From positions 8,228,727-8,292,726 of the forward strand of contig NC_051123.1 in the NCBI RefSeq assembly GCF_014839805.1: a DNA stretch of 64,000 nucleotides. Direction: 5' to 3'. The DNA comes from Manduca sexta (taxonomy: Eukaryota > Arthropoda > Insecta > Lepidoptera > Sphingidae). Positions within the stretch are counted from its first letter, which is position 1, and the number at the start of each line of letters is the position of its first letter. Under the pieces are notes generated by a model that worked only from the letters and a program-made list of their open reading frames with translations, was not told where the DNA came from and did no database searches. Below, piece after piece: positions 1 to 11,835 of this stretch. The position numbers were made by a program, and so were the translations under genes.

Positions 1-170
1 GACGTATCTGACGCGTCACATCACGGTATGCTAACGTGAGGTTCATTTGTATGCGCGCGCGTCGCGGACAACGGACATGAGCCATCCTAGTTAGGAAACG
101 CTTTGGAGCCCAACTACGTAACTCGACGGCAAAGGTAACGGCGCGGCGGAAGAAACAAACGTAATTCACA
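1..170. promoter_or_regulatory. CpG-rich block at the left edge, possible promoter or 5' UTR
   Basis: This stretch is rich in CG dinucleotides (for example around 51-70 and 138-150), unlike the AT-rich DNA after 180. A donor-like AAAG|GTAACG lies near 136. No long ORF is present; the ATG near 77 closes after a few codons. It could be the edge of a promoter or a non-coding first exon, but nothing ties it to a gene. Confidence 0.2.
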
Positions 171-1926
171 GTATTGGGGTCACGGTGTATGCGGCTTGTA
201 ATTTTAATAAGTTGTGAGGAAAAATATTTTAGTTCCGATGTTATAAATATGCATTTCTAAATGGTATTTTTCTGACAATACGCAATAATTCGTAAATAAG
301 TGTAACGTTCCAAAACCTATTTATTAAAAATAATATTAAATATGTTTTTTTGTTATGGAATAATATGGTTACAATTACATATACACATATAAAAGATCTA
401 TATTTATCACTACCCCGAAACAAATAAAACATGGAAACAAAAAATCAATAAAATTTCCCGGCATAAAATCAAATCTATATCGCGTAATTCAGAATTCAAA
501 ATTCCCTTGGCGCGTTATCCATATCAAGAGAGTTATTCCGCGCCAAGCCGATAAAGCTCGTCTGGCTTAGACGTGGCTATTACTGTAATACTTTTTCGAC
601 CTACCCTACTTTATCGCAGAACAGTTAATAACCTATAAATCGTATTGCTTTCACCGAACTTGTCCGCGAGGTCGCTACAAATCAAATGCCTAAATGTGCT
701 GTCGCTTGTTGCAGTTTGCCTGACCACACATTCCACTAAACGACTATGAAGGTTTCTATTTTATTCATAAACGAAAAAGATGGCGATAAAATATCGCATA
801 TGTTTACAATATCAATGCTTAAACAATATATGCGATATTTTATCAAATTTTGAAAATTTTGTTTGTTTAATTATTTATTCCTAAGGGATTCTCTACCTCC
901 TTATTAAGTAAAAGAACTTTCAGTAGTAGATCAGTATTTTTAAGATTCCATCCTACGTTTACCCTCTCAAACTTTACTTCCTAATATAGATGATAGACAG
1001 TTATTATTCATGCTATAAAATTAACTAATTATTTAGCCATTTATGTCTGGCCTTTAAGTAAATACCTAAGCAATAAGAAGATAAAAAGTCTGCAAATAAA
1101 TCACGTCTCATTAATAATTTTCCATTCACGGAAACGATTTTTTTTCTTTTCCTAAATCGGAACTTGCTTAACCAAATACATACCAAGTCAAACAAAAATA
1201 TGAAATTTGGTATTTGATAAGATGTCGTGTTGAGTATAGGATAAATAGCAATTAGCTGTCGCTAAAATTTTCTTACAGTAAAGGCATTCAACGATACTGT
1301 TAATAAGTTAAGAATATTAATAAGTAGACAATTTAGTGCCTAATTTACTAAACCAATAAGATGACATAAACAAATAAATTTAAGGTGAAGCATTCTTATA
1401 AATGTCAAATATGGTCAATAAGCTTTAATGGTCATTAAAGCACACAAAGTCGCCTCAAGGCTGGCTAAAAATAACCCCGTCTCTCACTCTGCATTTGGAC
1501 ATGAAACATCCCAACATTATAGACCACATTGTAGGAATAAAAGTGTAATTCAAGAATAATTACGATGCTATCTTTAGTTTATTATTTGTATTTAATCGCT
1601 ATGAATGAGAAATAGAAAAAATAATATCACTCCATCCATGTGATAAATATGATTTATTAGCATACATTTATCTTTGTTGATAATTATATTTCTTCATGTA
1701 TATTTCTATGACTGTTAACTATGGAAATATAATACTTACATTCTTTAAATTAGTAATTTTTTTATATGTATGAAATTTAACTCATTTAATTTCATCGAAA
1801 TATTTATTGTCAAAATAGACTAAAAATATTAAGCAACGCTGCAATCTACATAGAAATATTAAAACACATCTATAATAAAACATAGCAGATTAACGAAATC
1901 AAAAATATATAACCCATTGCCCAGAA
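171..1926. other. AT-rich intergenic or intronic stretch
   Basis: I see no coding signal, RNA gene or recognised transposon here apart from the hairpin at 785-844. Confidence 0.5.
785..844. repeat. AT-rich hairpin
   Basis: The left arm (785-805) and right arm (821-844) are inverted copies: GATAAAATATCGCATAT pairs perfectly with its complement, then two small differences lead into a loop of about 15 bases. The size and form suit a tiny foldback MITE or the remnant of one. No flanking target duplication is obvious. Confidence 0.6.
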
Positions 1927-1971
1927 GAAAACCAATGGAGCAGCAGACGTTCCAGGGGACTTATCAACACT

Positions 1972-2046
1972 TTATCTAGTAGCACATAGCATTCCAACGA
2001 GCAGAGCAACTAGGATACCGGTGTGCCAGGGTGAACGACCAGCCAT
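1972..2046 (-). CDS. 24-codon ORF resembling a signal-peptide exon
   Basis: On the minus strand an ATG at 2046 in a good start context (GGCCATGG) begins a 24-residue frame: a short polar N-terminus with Arg and His, a hydrophobic core ILVALLVGMLCA, then TAA at 1972-1974. This looks like a secretory signal peptide. No convincing GT donor precedes the stop, so it is either a micropeptide, an exon with an unusual donor or a base error, or chance. Read past the TAA, the same frame stays open for about 30 codons and ends in another hydrophobic run. A second overlapping minus frame starts at an upstream ATG (MVSYSRYRGV...) after an acceptor-like CACTGCAG. The block around 2020-2100 is CpG-rich. I do not recognise the peptide. 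Confidence 0.2.
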   Translation of the reverse strand: MAGRSPWHTGILVALLVGMLCATR

Positions 2047-2130
2047 GGCCGCGGCGGACTAGGGAGGTCGCCTGGGGCTGACAATACGCCTCGATAGCGA
2101 CTGTATGAGACCATGTTGCTGATGACAAAC

Positions 2131-4020
2131 TGCAGTGTTTAGATCATTCAATCACTATCACTAAATTTATATCACTATCAATACAAGCTTCATAGAGCAT
2201 AAAGATTGAGAAATTTAAAATGAGCGTGATCGATACATTGTTATTCAACAAGTTTATAGTTTGCGTTGAAATAAAATCCTCGCTCTCGGGATAATTGGCA
2301 ACTATGTAGTTTGAGAAAGTTATTATTATAGTAATAAAGTTAAAATTATTTAATCTTAGTCAGCTTGTAATAGAAATCATTGATTATTTCAAGTAGTCCT
2401 TCAAACTATGTTAAACAATCAAGCTTTATTATTTTCAACACAATCTTTCCATAAACCATACACCATCAGTATAATATTATAATCAGGTGTTATTTGGTAA
2501 GTCCTTTTATGAGTCAATTCTATACGGGAACAAAAAAATCTTTTGAAATCACCATTGGATATTAAAATTGAAAAAGGATTTTTAAATTACGAATTATAAT
2601 TAGTCCAACGATGTTTTACCATTACTTTTAATAGAGCAACGCATAGAATGAACTCAGTCCGGTGACCCAGAAAGGTCGGATTCAAGCTAGCAAGCGTGTT
2701 TAGAGACGGACGCGCCAATAATGCCCGCTAACGGTCCATACAAATACAAACTGCATTTGAAGCACGTACAAATCAATATTGCCACTACTGTTTGAATATA
2801 ATCGCATGTCAGTGGACATTTCACAATATTTTGTACAAGTTTAACGATCTAATTGAAATGGACAGCACCATTTTTATATTTCACAAAGCCACACAACAAA
2901 ATATAACAGACTAGCAATTAGGTATTTAATAAATAGAAAGAACAATCAACAAATTGGCTTGGAAGTAGAATTTTATTAAAATTTGGAAAAACTAACTAAT
3001 ACCCCAAGAGTGTGGTAACACACATGAATTAAGGTTAGAGTTAAATCAGTATACATATTCAAACCTAACATGATTCTCTTCATGATAAATCCTAGAGCAC
3101 TGTTTATAGATCACCAGCTCATTAAAAATGAAGGAAACCCCCGTTCGGAAGTCGTGCAAGCGTGATATACAGCACAACTCCGTGAGATACTTTCTCTGCG
3201 TTAACTTTAAACAAACCAGTTTGCGTTACCGCCAAGTGTATTGGCGAATGGCAAAAGTGATATATCCATTTCGTATTTTAAATTCCGTTCAGGACTCATC
3301 CCACGCGTAAGGATTATGTCAAGAACAATTATAAAATGTTATCATTAAAATTTATATTCATTTCGTTTTATCATAACAGTGCTATTATATCGATGTCAAA
3401 TCCGTAAATCGTTTTAAAATAATTGGTACCACCGCTAATACCACCGCTGCTTCGAGTTACAAGATTCCGGAGAATTCAATTATTCTCAATGTCAAAATCA
3501 AAATTATTTTTTTTATATACCTACGTATAATTACCATAATTATCTCCAATTTTGGATGACTTATGAGTAAGTTGAGGTGTGTTATTAGGTAAATTGTGAC
3601 TATTGATATAGATGACTGCCTCAAGTATTTCAATAAACAGGAAAATAGCTACCACCCAAACGACCAATATCGTTCGTATGACACAAACCTCATTGGAAAC
3701 GTGATAAGACACGTTACGGATGAATGAAAATATTGCAGTGTGGACGTAAATCAATGTAGAATACTTTACCATTGAGACAGAGGACGATGTAAACAAACTG
3801 ATAATTATTTTATGAACTAAAAAAAAATTGGAAAGACAAATTAAACCTACAAGGAATAGACGCATAGTTTATGTTCAAGAAGGCATCGCACTGACGCTGT
3901 CAATAACTACTACTATAAAACTAACTGCTTCAACAAATACACCAGCTAACGTTCATTTAGTGCAAAACTTTGGTAATTTTTAAAATATGTTACATTCCGT
4001 TTCCCCTTGAAAATATACTT
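2131..4020. other. Intergenic or intronic stretch with no clear feature
   Basis: Only short ATG frames without coding-like composition occur here. I see no repeat family that I can name. Confidence 0.45.
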
Positions 4021-4029
4021 TACTTAGCA

Positions 4030-4095
4030 AAAGATCGCACGGCGCACCGGCTGGCGGTAGGTGCGTCGCCGGCACCGCGGCGCCGACGCGTATTC
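4030..4095. promoter_or_regulatory. Short CpG-rich patch upstream of an exon-like ORF
   Basis: About 65 bases of GC-rich, CpG-dense sequence stand in otherwise AT-rich DNA, some 100 bases before the exon-like frame at 4197. It could be promoter or 5' UTR sequence. There is no TATA box or initiator that I would defend. Confidence 0.2.
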
Positions 4096-4196
4096 TACAT
4101 GAATTATCCTACTATGCAACTCATAACTGAGAATTAATCGCGTATAGTGATGCGCTTTGATATTTGTGTTGTTTCTACGATTCCTGTTTAATTTAG

Positions 4197-4499
4197 CACG
4201 CGGCTGGTGTTTCTGTAGGAGTAAACGATTCTCTCATATATAATTTCGTTGAAGATGATTGTAATTTATTTTGTTACACAGGACTTTACCTTGTCAGGAA
4301 ACAGAATCCCCTGTCCTGGGAAGAAACTGAGGAAGCGGGTCACAATGACTCCAGACCGGATATCGATAGTGCCATCGACCATTGTAATGCCTTATGGAGA
4401 GGAAATGGCGGTAAAGTTTACTATGAATCCCTTTATTATTACAAAGACGATAGCGTTTCAAACAGCGCACCTCATAAGGAAGACCATACAATAAACTAA
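4197..4499 (+). CDS. Candidate 3'-terminal coding exon, 100 residues, unknown protein
   Basis: A frame without an ATG is open from an acceptor-like TTTAATTTAG (AG at 4195-4196) to TAA at 4497-4499. Its translation is protein-like: a Cys-containing hydrophobic start (NLFCYTGLYLV), an acidic stretch (SWEETEEAGHNDSRPDID), and a Tyr-rich part (KVYYESLYYYKDD) ending HKEDHTIN. Codon third positions are GC-richer than the flanks. A second possible acceptor (TTACACAG, about 4280) would give a shorter exon in the same frame. An AATAAA lies at 4672-4677, as expected for a last exon, but a strong donor CAAG|GTATGT follows the stop at 4506/4507. I do not recognise the family and see no certain upstream partner exon. 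A transposon relic is possible. Confidence 0.35.
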   Translation, partial: HAAGVSVGVNDSLIYNFVEDDCNLFCYTGLYLVRKQNPLSWEETEEAGHNDSRPDIDSAIDHCNALWRGNGGKVYYESLYYYKDDSVSNSAPHKEDHTIN

Positions 4500-7100
4500 C
4501 CGCAAGGTATGTGACGATATTACAGGAATATATTTTAATTATACCACGAAATACTATCGCTCCTAATAATAATCATATAAGGAAATCGGGGTCCTTAATT
4601 CAAAATGTATTCTCAATTACTGTAAATTCTATTGCTTTATAAGCTGAAAAAATTACAATCCTTTGAGGTGTAATAAATAATTTAGTTTCTATAGTATGGA
4701 TGAAATAGCTACATTAAAAAATCGCATTAATTACGAATGATAGTAACATCACTACAGGTGCAATCTGTCCGTTGCGAAAACTGATGGTAACTGTGTGTTA
4801 TCTTAATGAGTTTCTGTAATGCTTTTGAAATTAACTGAAACGAGGGTAATATAAAAAACATACAATAGTTTATAAATAGCACATTGAAAAAATGCTATAG
4901 AGGAAAATAGCGTTTTAGCATAAATGCATTCAGACTTCTCTTGAGTTTTGCCAAGTTTTATTTTTGTAGTAGTATACCGTTTCGTACAAATTGGAGGATG
5001 TTTTCTTTGAATCGAATTATTTGCAACATCTAGATGCCTCAAATGTCTACTGCATTAACAGTAAAATACTGGCAAATTATTAAGTTTTTAATGGTGAAAG
5101 ATCGTCGCTACAGAAATCGAGGATGCATTGTGGACATAACCAAGGAATTACTCAAAATATGCAATGTTCTTTAGAACTAATCTAATCTAAAACATCGGAA
5201 GAAACAAAAGTTCTACTGTAACGAAGTGACCACCTACAAAACAAAAGAATAGTCTACGAGTTAGACTCTGTTGCAATATAAAAATATAGACTATCCGATT
5301 TATAATGAACATAGTTACAGTTCGTATATAATTTAGCTGTTGACCTTCAGTGCAAGACCCTTCGCGGCTACGGCTCACCGAATACATTAAGGCATCCGCA
5401 GTTTATCTTTTAAGAGTAGTAATTTCGTCTTTATCAAACCTCAACTAGACTATATTCCAGTAATACAACTACGCCACTGAGGCAGGAGGAAATAAAATGT
5501 ACTTATAAATATATCCAACCCCTTCCATGTTCTCCATTCTATTTGATTATTTGGAAAACTAGATAATATAATTTTATTTTCCTTCCTTAAACACGGTATC
5601 TACACCTAGACTCAGTGACGCGACAATGGGAATTACCCTGACTAGTAATGAAACTTATTCATTGATTCTATCAAAAATGTACCGTAAAAACATTGATGAT
5701 TACATCAAAGCTGTGTCCAACTGAACGATTGAATGAATTAGGTCATCAGACAACGACTTAAATGACGTCACTCAAACTTTGTACAGGAAAGTACCCGACA
5801 AACGACTATTATACCAAAGTGAGTGTGGAGAAAAACCATTTGATATCGAAGCGTAGTAAACATATGCGCGCCACATGCACAGTCGTGACTAAAGCCAACG
5901 GGCAACGCGGCCGAATTGAATACTTTCGACTCATGAGTTATTGATGTGGTGTAATTAGCATCGTGAAAATTGTCGCGTAACCTTGTGACGCAGCGGGGCA
6001 CAATACGCAACATCCTTGGAACACACTTGGTCAAATAGCCGTTAACCAATCTATGTTGCTAGTTTCGAACGACAATATATCGTTTAGTGTGATAGCACGT
6101 CCTAAATTAATGATGATAAATTGCTTAATTAAACTCGTGTATGTGCTGTCACTATGCCACAAAGTCGTGTATTAAGTAGTTACGAAGCAAGAGTAATTGA
6201 CGCGCAACAAATGACGTTCAACATTTGATTTGATTGTTAACTTATGCCATTTGCGTCTAGGGTAAGGGACCTAAAGCACATTTTGCTTTATCTATTATGC
6301 AAATGAAGTTAATTTCACAACATTTTGATAAGAGTCATAGAACATTGTTGTGAGAAAACCAATTTTCTTTCACTATTTGAACACTTCGCATGCAAGTAAA
6401 AGCAGTTATTTCAAAACAAAGAATTCAAAGCGACCACTTTGAATATAAACAAGGAACTTTTACTTATTTCACACATAAAATCTTTAGAAAGTTTATGTAT
6501 GTAATTCAGTTTGTCATTTTGAAATAGTTTGCGTATTGTGCAATAGGAAATTACGTGTTTTGAAAATTTCCTGTCGAAGAGGTCGGGTATAAGTTACGAA
6601 TAAAAAACGAATTAATGATATTAATTATAAACTACAAAATACAGGTGTGAAAACATCTGAAGATTAATGTAAATTTGTGAGTCTCTAAATTTGGGCATAT
6701 CTTTTAAGTTTATAACGGACTCCTTATCATCTATGGCATAGTTTAGCATAGTAACATCGAACATGTATAAAATATCAATGAGAAATGTCACAAGACAGCA
6801 AAATTCGCAAATTCGATTAGTTGGACGACATACTTATTCCAGTTATTTTAGTTTAAAAACCAAAGTACTGAACATTCTGAAAAAGTCTGGAAATAAATTA
6901 AAAAAAGCAAACAAAGACTTCTGATAATAAACGACTGAGTTCTAAACTAACAAACACAAAAAATAAACTTCCAATTGATCTTAATATCATCCTTTTTTTT
7001 TAAAACGCTTAAAAAGAAAAGAAAACCTCTTAAAAGTAAACGAAATATCTCCTTGGCCATAAAAATCTGTATAGTCCGATACGATTCAAATAAACCACTT
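4500..7100. other. Intergenic or intronic stretch with repeat fragments
   Basis: Contains the poly(A)-like signal at 4672, a 35-base fragment of the 5' end of a tRNA-derived SINE near 5456-5490 (related to the copies at 11252 and 35551), and a dispersed repeat at 6790-6880. Otherwise nothing supportable. Confidence 0.4.
6790..6880. repeat. Dispersed repeat, second copy at 13265-13352
   Basis: The sequence from ACAGCAAAATTCGCAAATTC through TTAAAAACCAAAGTACTGAAC recurs with substitutions at 13268-13352. Both copies lie near fragments carrying the motif CGGATTTTATCGCGGTTTT, so they are probably parts of one non-autonomous element. Confidence 0.55.
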
Positions 7101-7220
7101 GTATTAAAATTAAACTCTTTATCGTATTTTATCGCGATTTGAAAACTAAAATATTAAAACCGCGACAAAATCCGAAAAATAGTTAAATTTTAATGTCTAA
7201 CATTCGCGTAAACATAAAAA
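7100..7220. repeat. Palindromic MITE (CGGATTTT...GCGGTTTT family)
   Basis: Left and right halves are imperfect inverted copies: ATTAAAATTAAACTCTTTAT... pairs with the complement of ...AAATAGTTAAATTTTAAT. Related arms occur at 13360-13450, 14925-15175, 19600-19680, 33485-33530 and 40620-40690. Several copies also share CATTCGCGTAAACATAA next to the arm. This is a short foldback DNA-transposon family with no coding capacity. Confidence 0.6.
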
Positions 7221-7910
7221 AATCATTACGTAAACCATTACTAATTTTCATTCCTATTATGAATCTACTCTCGTAACCCAACTGCGTTTAATACTGCTCT
7301 TGGGAATACCACATGACATTTGAAACTAATCTCAATGATATTGTACTGGTTTACTGTAAAGACACTTCTGCATAATAGTTATAAGTTACATATTCCAGCA
7401 CAATGTTAATTAATAAGAAAAAAATCAACATTCTCGTATATTAAAACAATAACAAAAGTTTAAAATATACCTAGTTAAATTAAAAAAGACTAATATTTAA
7501 TCATATTTATATTAGTGACAATGTTCCTATTACTGGGCAAGTTATGTTTCCTAATTAATTGAATATGAAATTTCGAGAAGATGTCAAAAGTTTAGGAAAT
7601 GGAAATTTTCTGAAGTAACACTAATAAAAAAAAAACCGTTACCTCCAAAAAAAAAAATTTTGTGTACAATTTGGGTTCAATTAGCAATAAAACATACAGA
7701 AGTTTTGTTGTTACTTGCTATTATATATACATATAAATCTATCGATATAGACCTATATATTGTATTTATGAAATGTGCCCTTTCCAATATTGTATATTCA
7801 ATTTCAAACCCGTGCCAAATAAGTTCAATTAGGAGGGTACTCGTTCTGTACACTATTCCGCCCCTAATTGCCATATTTTATGCATTGCCGTCGTAGTCTA
7901 GTGGCCACTT

Positions 7911-8053
7911 TTAATAAACGATCCCAATCTTAACCTTCAATCCGATCCCGAGAATAAACCAATCAAAATAAATCTTTAAAAGCATGTCAAAAACATTTAA
8001 TTGTGATTGGTCCATTTTAGCGATCGAAAAAAGGGATTGGAATCGTTTATTAA
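7911..8053. repeat. Palindromic MITE with 19-bp inverted ends
   Basis: TTAATAAACGATCCCAATC at 7911-7929 is matched by its inverted copy with one mismatch at 8035-8053. Interior halves are also loosely complementary (AACCAATCAAAA and TGATTGGTCCATTTT). A degenerate relative is at 63142-63275 in the phosphatase intron. Confidence 0.65.
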
Positions 8054-10341
8054 ACTTAGTAGGACACTGGATTCGCAGGGCTCTTGAATTCGACATTTTT
8101 GATATTACATCTACCATTATATTCTACAGAATATCAGTGCATATTAACGCACAAACTGCTTATTACGAAAAGTATTTTAATTTCCCGATAATTTCTGTTC
8201 ATTTCACCAGCATAGGGGCATAACTGGTTATTTTTAAAGTGTAATCGCACATTCTCTTTCACCGAGAACGTCTTTTACAAATATGATAATTTTTATGTAA
8301 TAAGCAAATCCCGTATTACAAATACTACTATATATATCGTGGCTTCTTAATAGGGTAACAATGAAACCCGACCTGTGAAAGGTCTAGAAGAAAAGTAGAA
8401 AAAAGAAATCACCTAAATCAGCTCTATAAGTAAAACTGTGAGTCTTATCGGAACAAAGTATGAAACTCATATAATAAATATAAAATAAAATGATTTTGAG
8501 GCAGTGGGGAAGCGTAGAAAGGGCGCATATTTTTTCCTGACATCTGTTATTTAGTTAATTACAGTCCTCATAATATCAGATTGACCCTATTAGAATTATT
8601 TGTCATTCCAGACTGCCTTATTTTCGAACTCTACTCGACTCGATAAAAAAAATATCAGTGGATACCTACACAGTTTAGGAATCCAATAACAAGTTTATAG
8701 ACCTTTTTATTTCCGAACTTTTTTGATGAATCATTGAATCGGTGGATGAATGGTATTTCGATTCACTCTATAGAAAATGAGAAACAGAGTTAGAACAATT
8801 GAAACTCAAAATGTCTAAAAAGATAAAATGCCGAATATAGTGTTATGTATTCAGTGTGTTATCCAATAGTCTCATTGCATAACTAAAGTGTAAGTAATAA
8901 AAAAATATATAATTTTTATTGGTTTAATTTTTATGTTCACGGTAGTCAATAAAGCCGACAATAAGAGAAGTAATATTGGATTTTAACTGAACAAAGAGGA
9001 ACTAAAATCCAATAAAGCCGGCACTGTTCTATCCAATAGCCTGCGGTAACGTACCACAGAACATACGTATGTTCCAATTTGTTACTCGTGAACAAGCATC
9101 AAAGCAAGTTCCTGTTATATAATAAAAAATAAATTCACTCTTAAAAAAACTCATCCGTTCGGAAATATTGGAACTGACAGAAAAAAAATTACAGGACTAA
9201 GAAAACTATGAGAAGATAGTTATCAAGTTCGATCTGTAGCTCTCTAACAAATAAAAAATACCTAAGAAGCCGTTAAGTATTACATAAGCTGAATTTTAGT
9301 ATTTTAACCATCGAAAAAAGAAACCATAGACCCCCACCGTCCTTTGGCGCTTACGTAATACTCGAATCGCCCCTAACATCGTTCTGCTATTCGAAATTTA
9401 AATTAAAATATCTGTTTTATTTTCTGCAAATCGAATTTGCTTTTTAATCTCGATGTTCAATCATCATGCATCTCGTCTTTTATGTACATTCCTACTCAGA
9501 TATAGTCTGTATAGTTGCTTTAATATACGCTTTTGACTAAACGTTCATGTTTTATACAATTTATAAAAACTTGCATAAATAATTATAAACAGCGTAAACG
9601 TTTTTATGTAATGAGTTTTTTTTTACGTTTCACATACTTCTATTAAATGAATTGTAAAATGGATCTCACGGCATAGATTAATTCTCTAGCTATATAAAAT
9701 ATCTACCTATTACCATTAATAAAGTTATAGGTATAAATGCCAATATTGTACCTTTTTAGAATATTGTTAATAGTCATATGGACTTAGTAGACAGTATCCA
9801 TTCAAGCGGAGTTTTCTGGTTTATTCCAAAACAACTTAATAATAATGGCATTCCTTGAAGCCATGGCTCAATTTTGCACAGCGCCGAGGCACATGTACAG
9901 CTGACTAAAGTTTATTGTGCAACGGCCTGTACAAACAAGTCATACGAGCCACCTACGTCGCGTCGCTACTGTTTTACAATATATCATTATATTTATTGAA
10001 AATATAGGCATATTATAAACTAGAAGTCATATTTACTTCCTTTTTGAGTAAAGAAATAAGCTGACTCATTTCATCAAATATTCCACATATTTTTCTGCCT
10101 TTTAATTCTTCAAAATTACACGTATAATCTAAACGAGGCGTGTTCAAAAACCAAATGTAAAGTGCATCGTGATTTAGATGAGTAATTCTTAATTTACACA
10201 AGTCATTATTAATAATCTAAAAATAAACTATTTATACATGTATCAACTAATCGATATTTTTGGTCCTCATTGAGTCTTACGCATAGATCTGCGGTAAACA
10301 TCGTTATGAAGTCGAGTTCTACATGAATCATTTCTTCGCAG
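8054..10341. other. AT-rich stretch without identified genes
   Basis: Only short spurious frames. A motif AATAAAGCCG followed by AC or GC occurs twice, near 8950 and 9012, beside similar ATCCAATA motifs, which hints at a small degenerate repeat. Confidence 0.4.
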
Positions 10342-10381
10342 AAACCAGATCAATCTCGGAGCGGGTCAAATTGTGTTATAG
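10342..10381 (+). CDS. Candidate 40-nt internal exon
   Basis: It is bounded by an acceptor with a pyrimidine tract (ATCATTTCTTCGCAG) and a donor GTAATT at 10382. Read as xAA ACC AGA ... it encodes TRSISERVKLCY and ends with two bases, AG. This phase is exactly what the candidate terminal exon at 12485 needs, and the join gives an uninterrupted C-terminal peptide. No upstream exon in the matching phase was identified. The evidence is splice-site shape plus frame match only. Confidence 0.3.
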
Positions 10382-10529
10382 GTAATTACCTTCCAAGTAT
10401 CCGGTAATTTGTAACATATGAGGTCAGATTACGCAGCGGTTAAGCTGCATAATATAAACAATAGAAAGGAAAAGGAAGGAAGTCAAAGTCAAGTATTTTG
10501 AAAGAGCCCTGTTATCAGAATAAAGTCTT

Positions 10530-10870
10530 AAGTGTCCTATCCTACTAAAATTATAAATGCGAAAGTTTGTGAGGATGGATGTATGGATGTACGTACATGT
10601 AGTTTTTTCGTGAAAGAGAAACAAACATACATATGTTTGTTCCTCTTTCACGAAAAAACTACTGAACGGATTTGGATAAAACTTTACTGTAATATTGGTT
10701 ATACATCAGAATAACACATAGGCTACAATCTATAATGATTTTTTGTACTTTGGTCACAATATAACGATACATACATATCATGTAAGTCGGAAAAAAAATA
10801 TCCCGGAAAACTCCTTCACGTGGGTGAAGCCGCGACCAAAAGCTAGTAGTACACTTATAATGGAATGAAA
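10530..10870. repeat. RTE-type dispersed repeat with internal foldback
   Basis: The block beginning ACTAAAATTATAAATGCGAA, continuing through CTCTTTCACGAAAAAACTAC and ACTGAACGGATTTGGATAAA to GTGAAGCCGCGACC, matches what I remember of a very common lepidopteran repeat related to RTE LINE 3' ends. Similar blocks occur at 27380-27660, 31561-31760, 35815-35948 and 45918-46050. This copy contains the foldback at 10599-10662. Confidence 0.6.
10599..10662. repeat. 29-bp-arm hairpin inside the RTE-type repeat
   Basis: Left arm 10599-10627 and right arm 10634-10662 are inverted copies with one mismatch in 29, separated by six bases. The right arm (ending CTTTCACGAAAAAACTAC) is the normal repeat sequence; the left arm is an inverted copy placed where the usual family sequence would continue. 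Confidence 0.85.
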
Positions 10871-11251
10871 ATGGTTATAAATGTTTTTCTGATTCAGAAT
10901 TAAATGGCCCTGCAAACAACTATTACAAACGACGAGACGATCCGGGTAATGACATCTGGTAATGAGTATTGACTGAAGAGATCTGTCGAAGTGTGATTCA
11001 AGTCTCATGGCGCGGCTTATGTCTGGCACTAGAAGTATTTTTTATACTGACACGAAAAAATGGCTCCATAGCATTTCGTAAATGAAATGGCGACCAAAGT
11101 CTCGATAGACGAGAGACAATGATCTCTCGCCTGACAAATAATGCTGGTCTGTTAGAAAATATTATGTATTTTAAGTCTTGCCTTGAATTACCATTCAGCA
11201 TATGTACTGATATTACTATTCTTTCTTAACAGAAACGATATACATGGCACC

Positions 11252-11487
11252 TTTATCCTCGAAGGTGTAGACAGAGGTGCAACCAGGGCACCCGATTTTC
11301 GGCAAAAGTGTTCCGTCCTATGATGTTATAGGGGGCGAGCCTGTCGCCGTATTAGGTACGAATTCCAGACTCCGGGCTGATACTGGGAGGAAAGACACTA
11401 TAACTATGCCCGACCCGGGATTCGAATCCAGGATCTCAAAGCACTGTCGTACCGCGCATGCAATAAAAGTGCGCCACCGAGGCCGTC
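11252..11487 (-). mobile_element. tRNA-derived SINE (family 2)
   Basis: On the minus strand the element starts with a box-A-like GGTGGCGCACTTTT region and has a box-B-like GGATTCGAATCCCGGG (plus strand 11415-11435). It continues to a body shared with 20097-20281, 35551-35786 and 45656-45889 (GGGGGCGAGCCT, TTCCAGACTCCGGGCTGATA). The minus strand is the RNA polymerase III sense strand. It has no coding capacity. Confidence 0.7.
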
Positions 11488-11684
11488 TATAACTTGTCTG
11501 AACAATGGACTACGTACTGGTAAAACGCGACGTAGGAATATAGTTACATACCTACATAAATTATATCTTAATAAAACGTTATCTATTAATAGTAATAGAC
11601 GTCTCAGATAACAAAATAGCACCACATTGCGAAGGAAATTATTGCTATGATTTTAATTAGATATAATATTATAATGTACACAGG

Positions 11685-11835
11685 GTGTTCGTTTCCGCAG
11701 ACGGCACAAGAAGCATTGGTTTCACGTTCCCCGGGAAGATATAAATATGGTCTCACCGAGCAGAACGCAAAAGATCTGGGGAAGTGGAAGGATCCCAGTA
11801 GGAAGGCGGACCCTGGAACCTAGGCCGGGATAATC
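11685..11835 (+). pseudogene. Possible LINE coding remnant
   Basis: A GC-richer stretch translates in one plus frame as a Trp/Arg/Pro-rich peptide (TQKIWGSGRIPVGRRTLEPRPG, stop), the style of a LINE ORF2 C-terminus. It also starts after an acceptor-like TTCGTTTCCGCAG. I cannot assign a clade. Confidence 0.2.
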
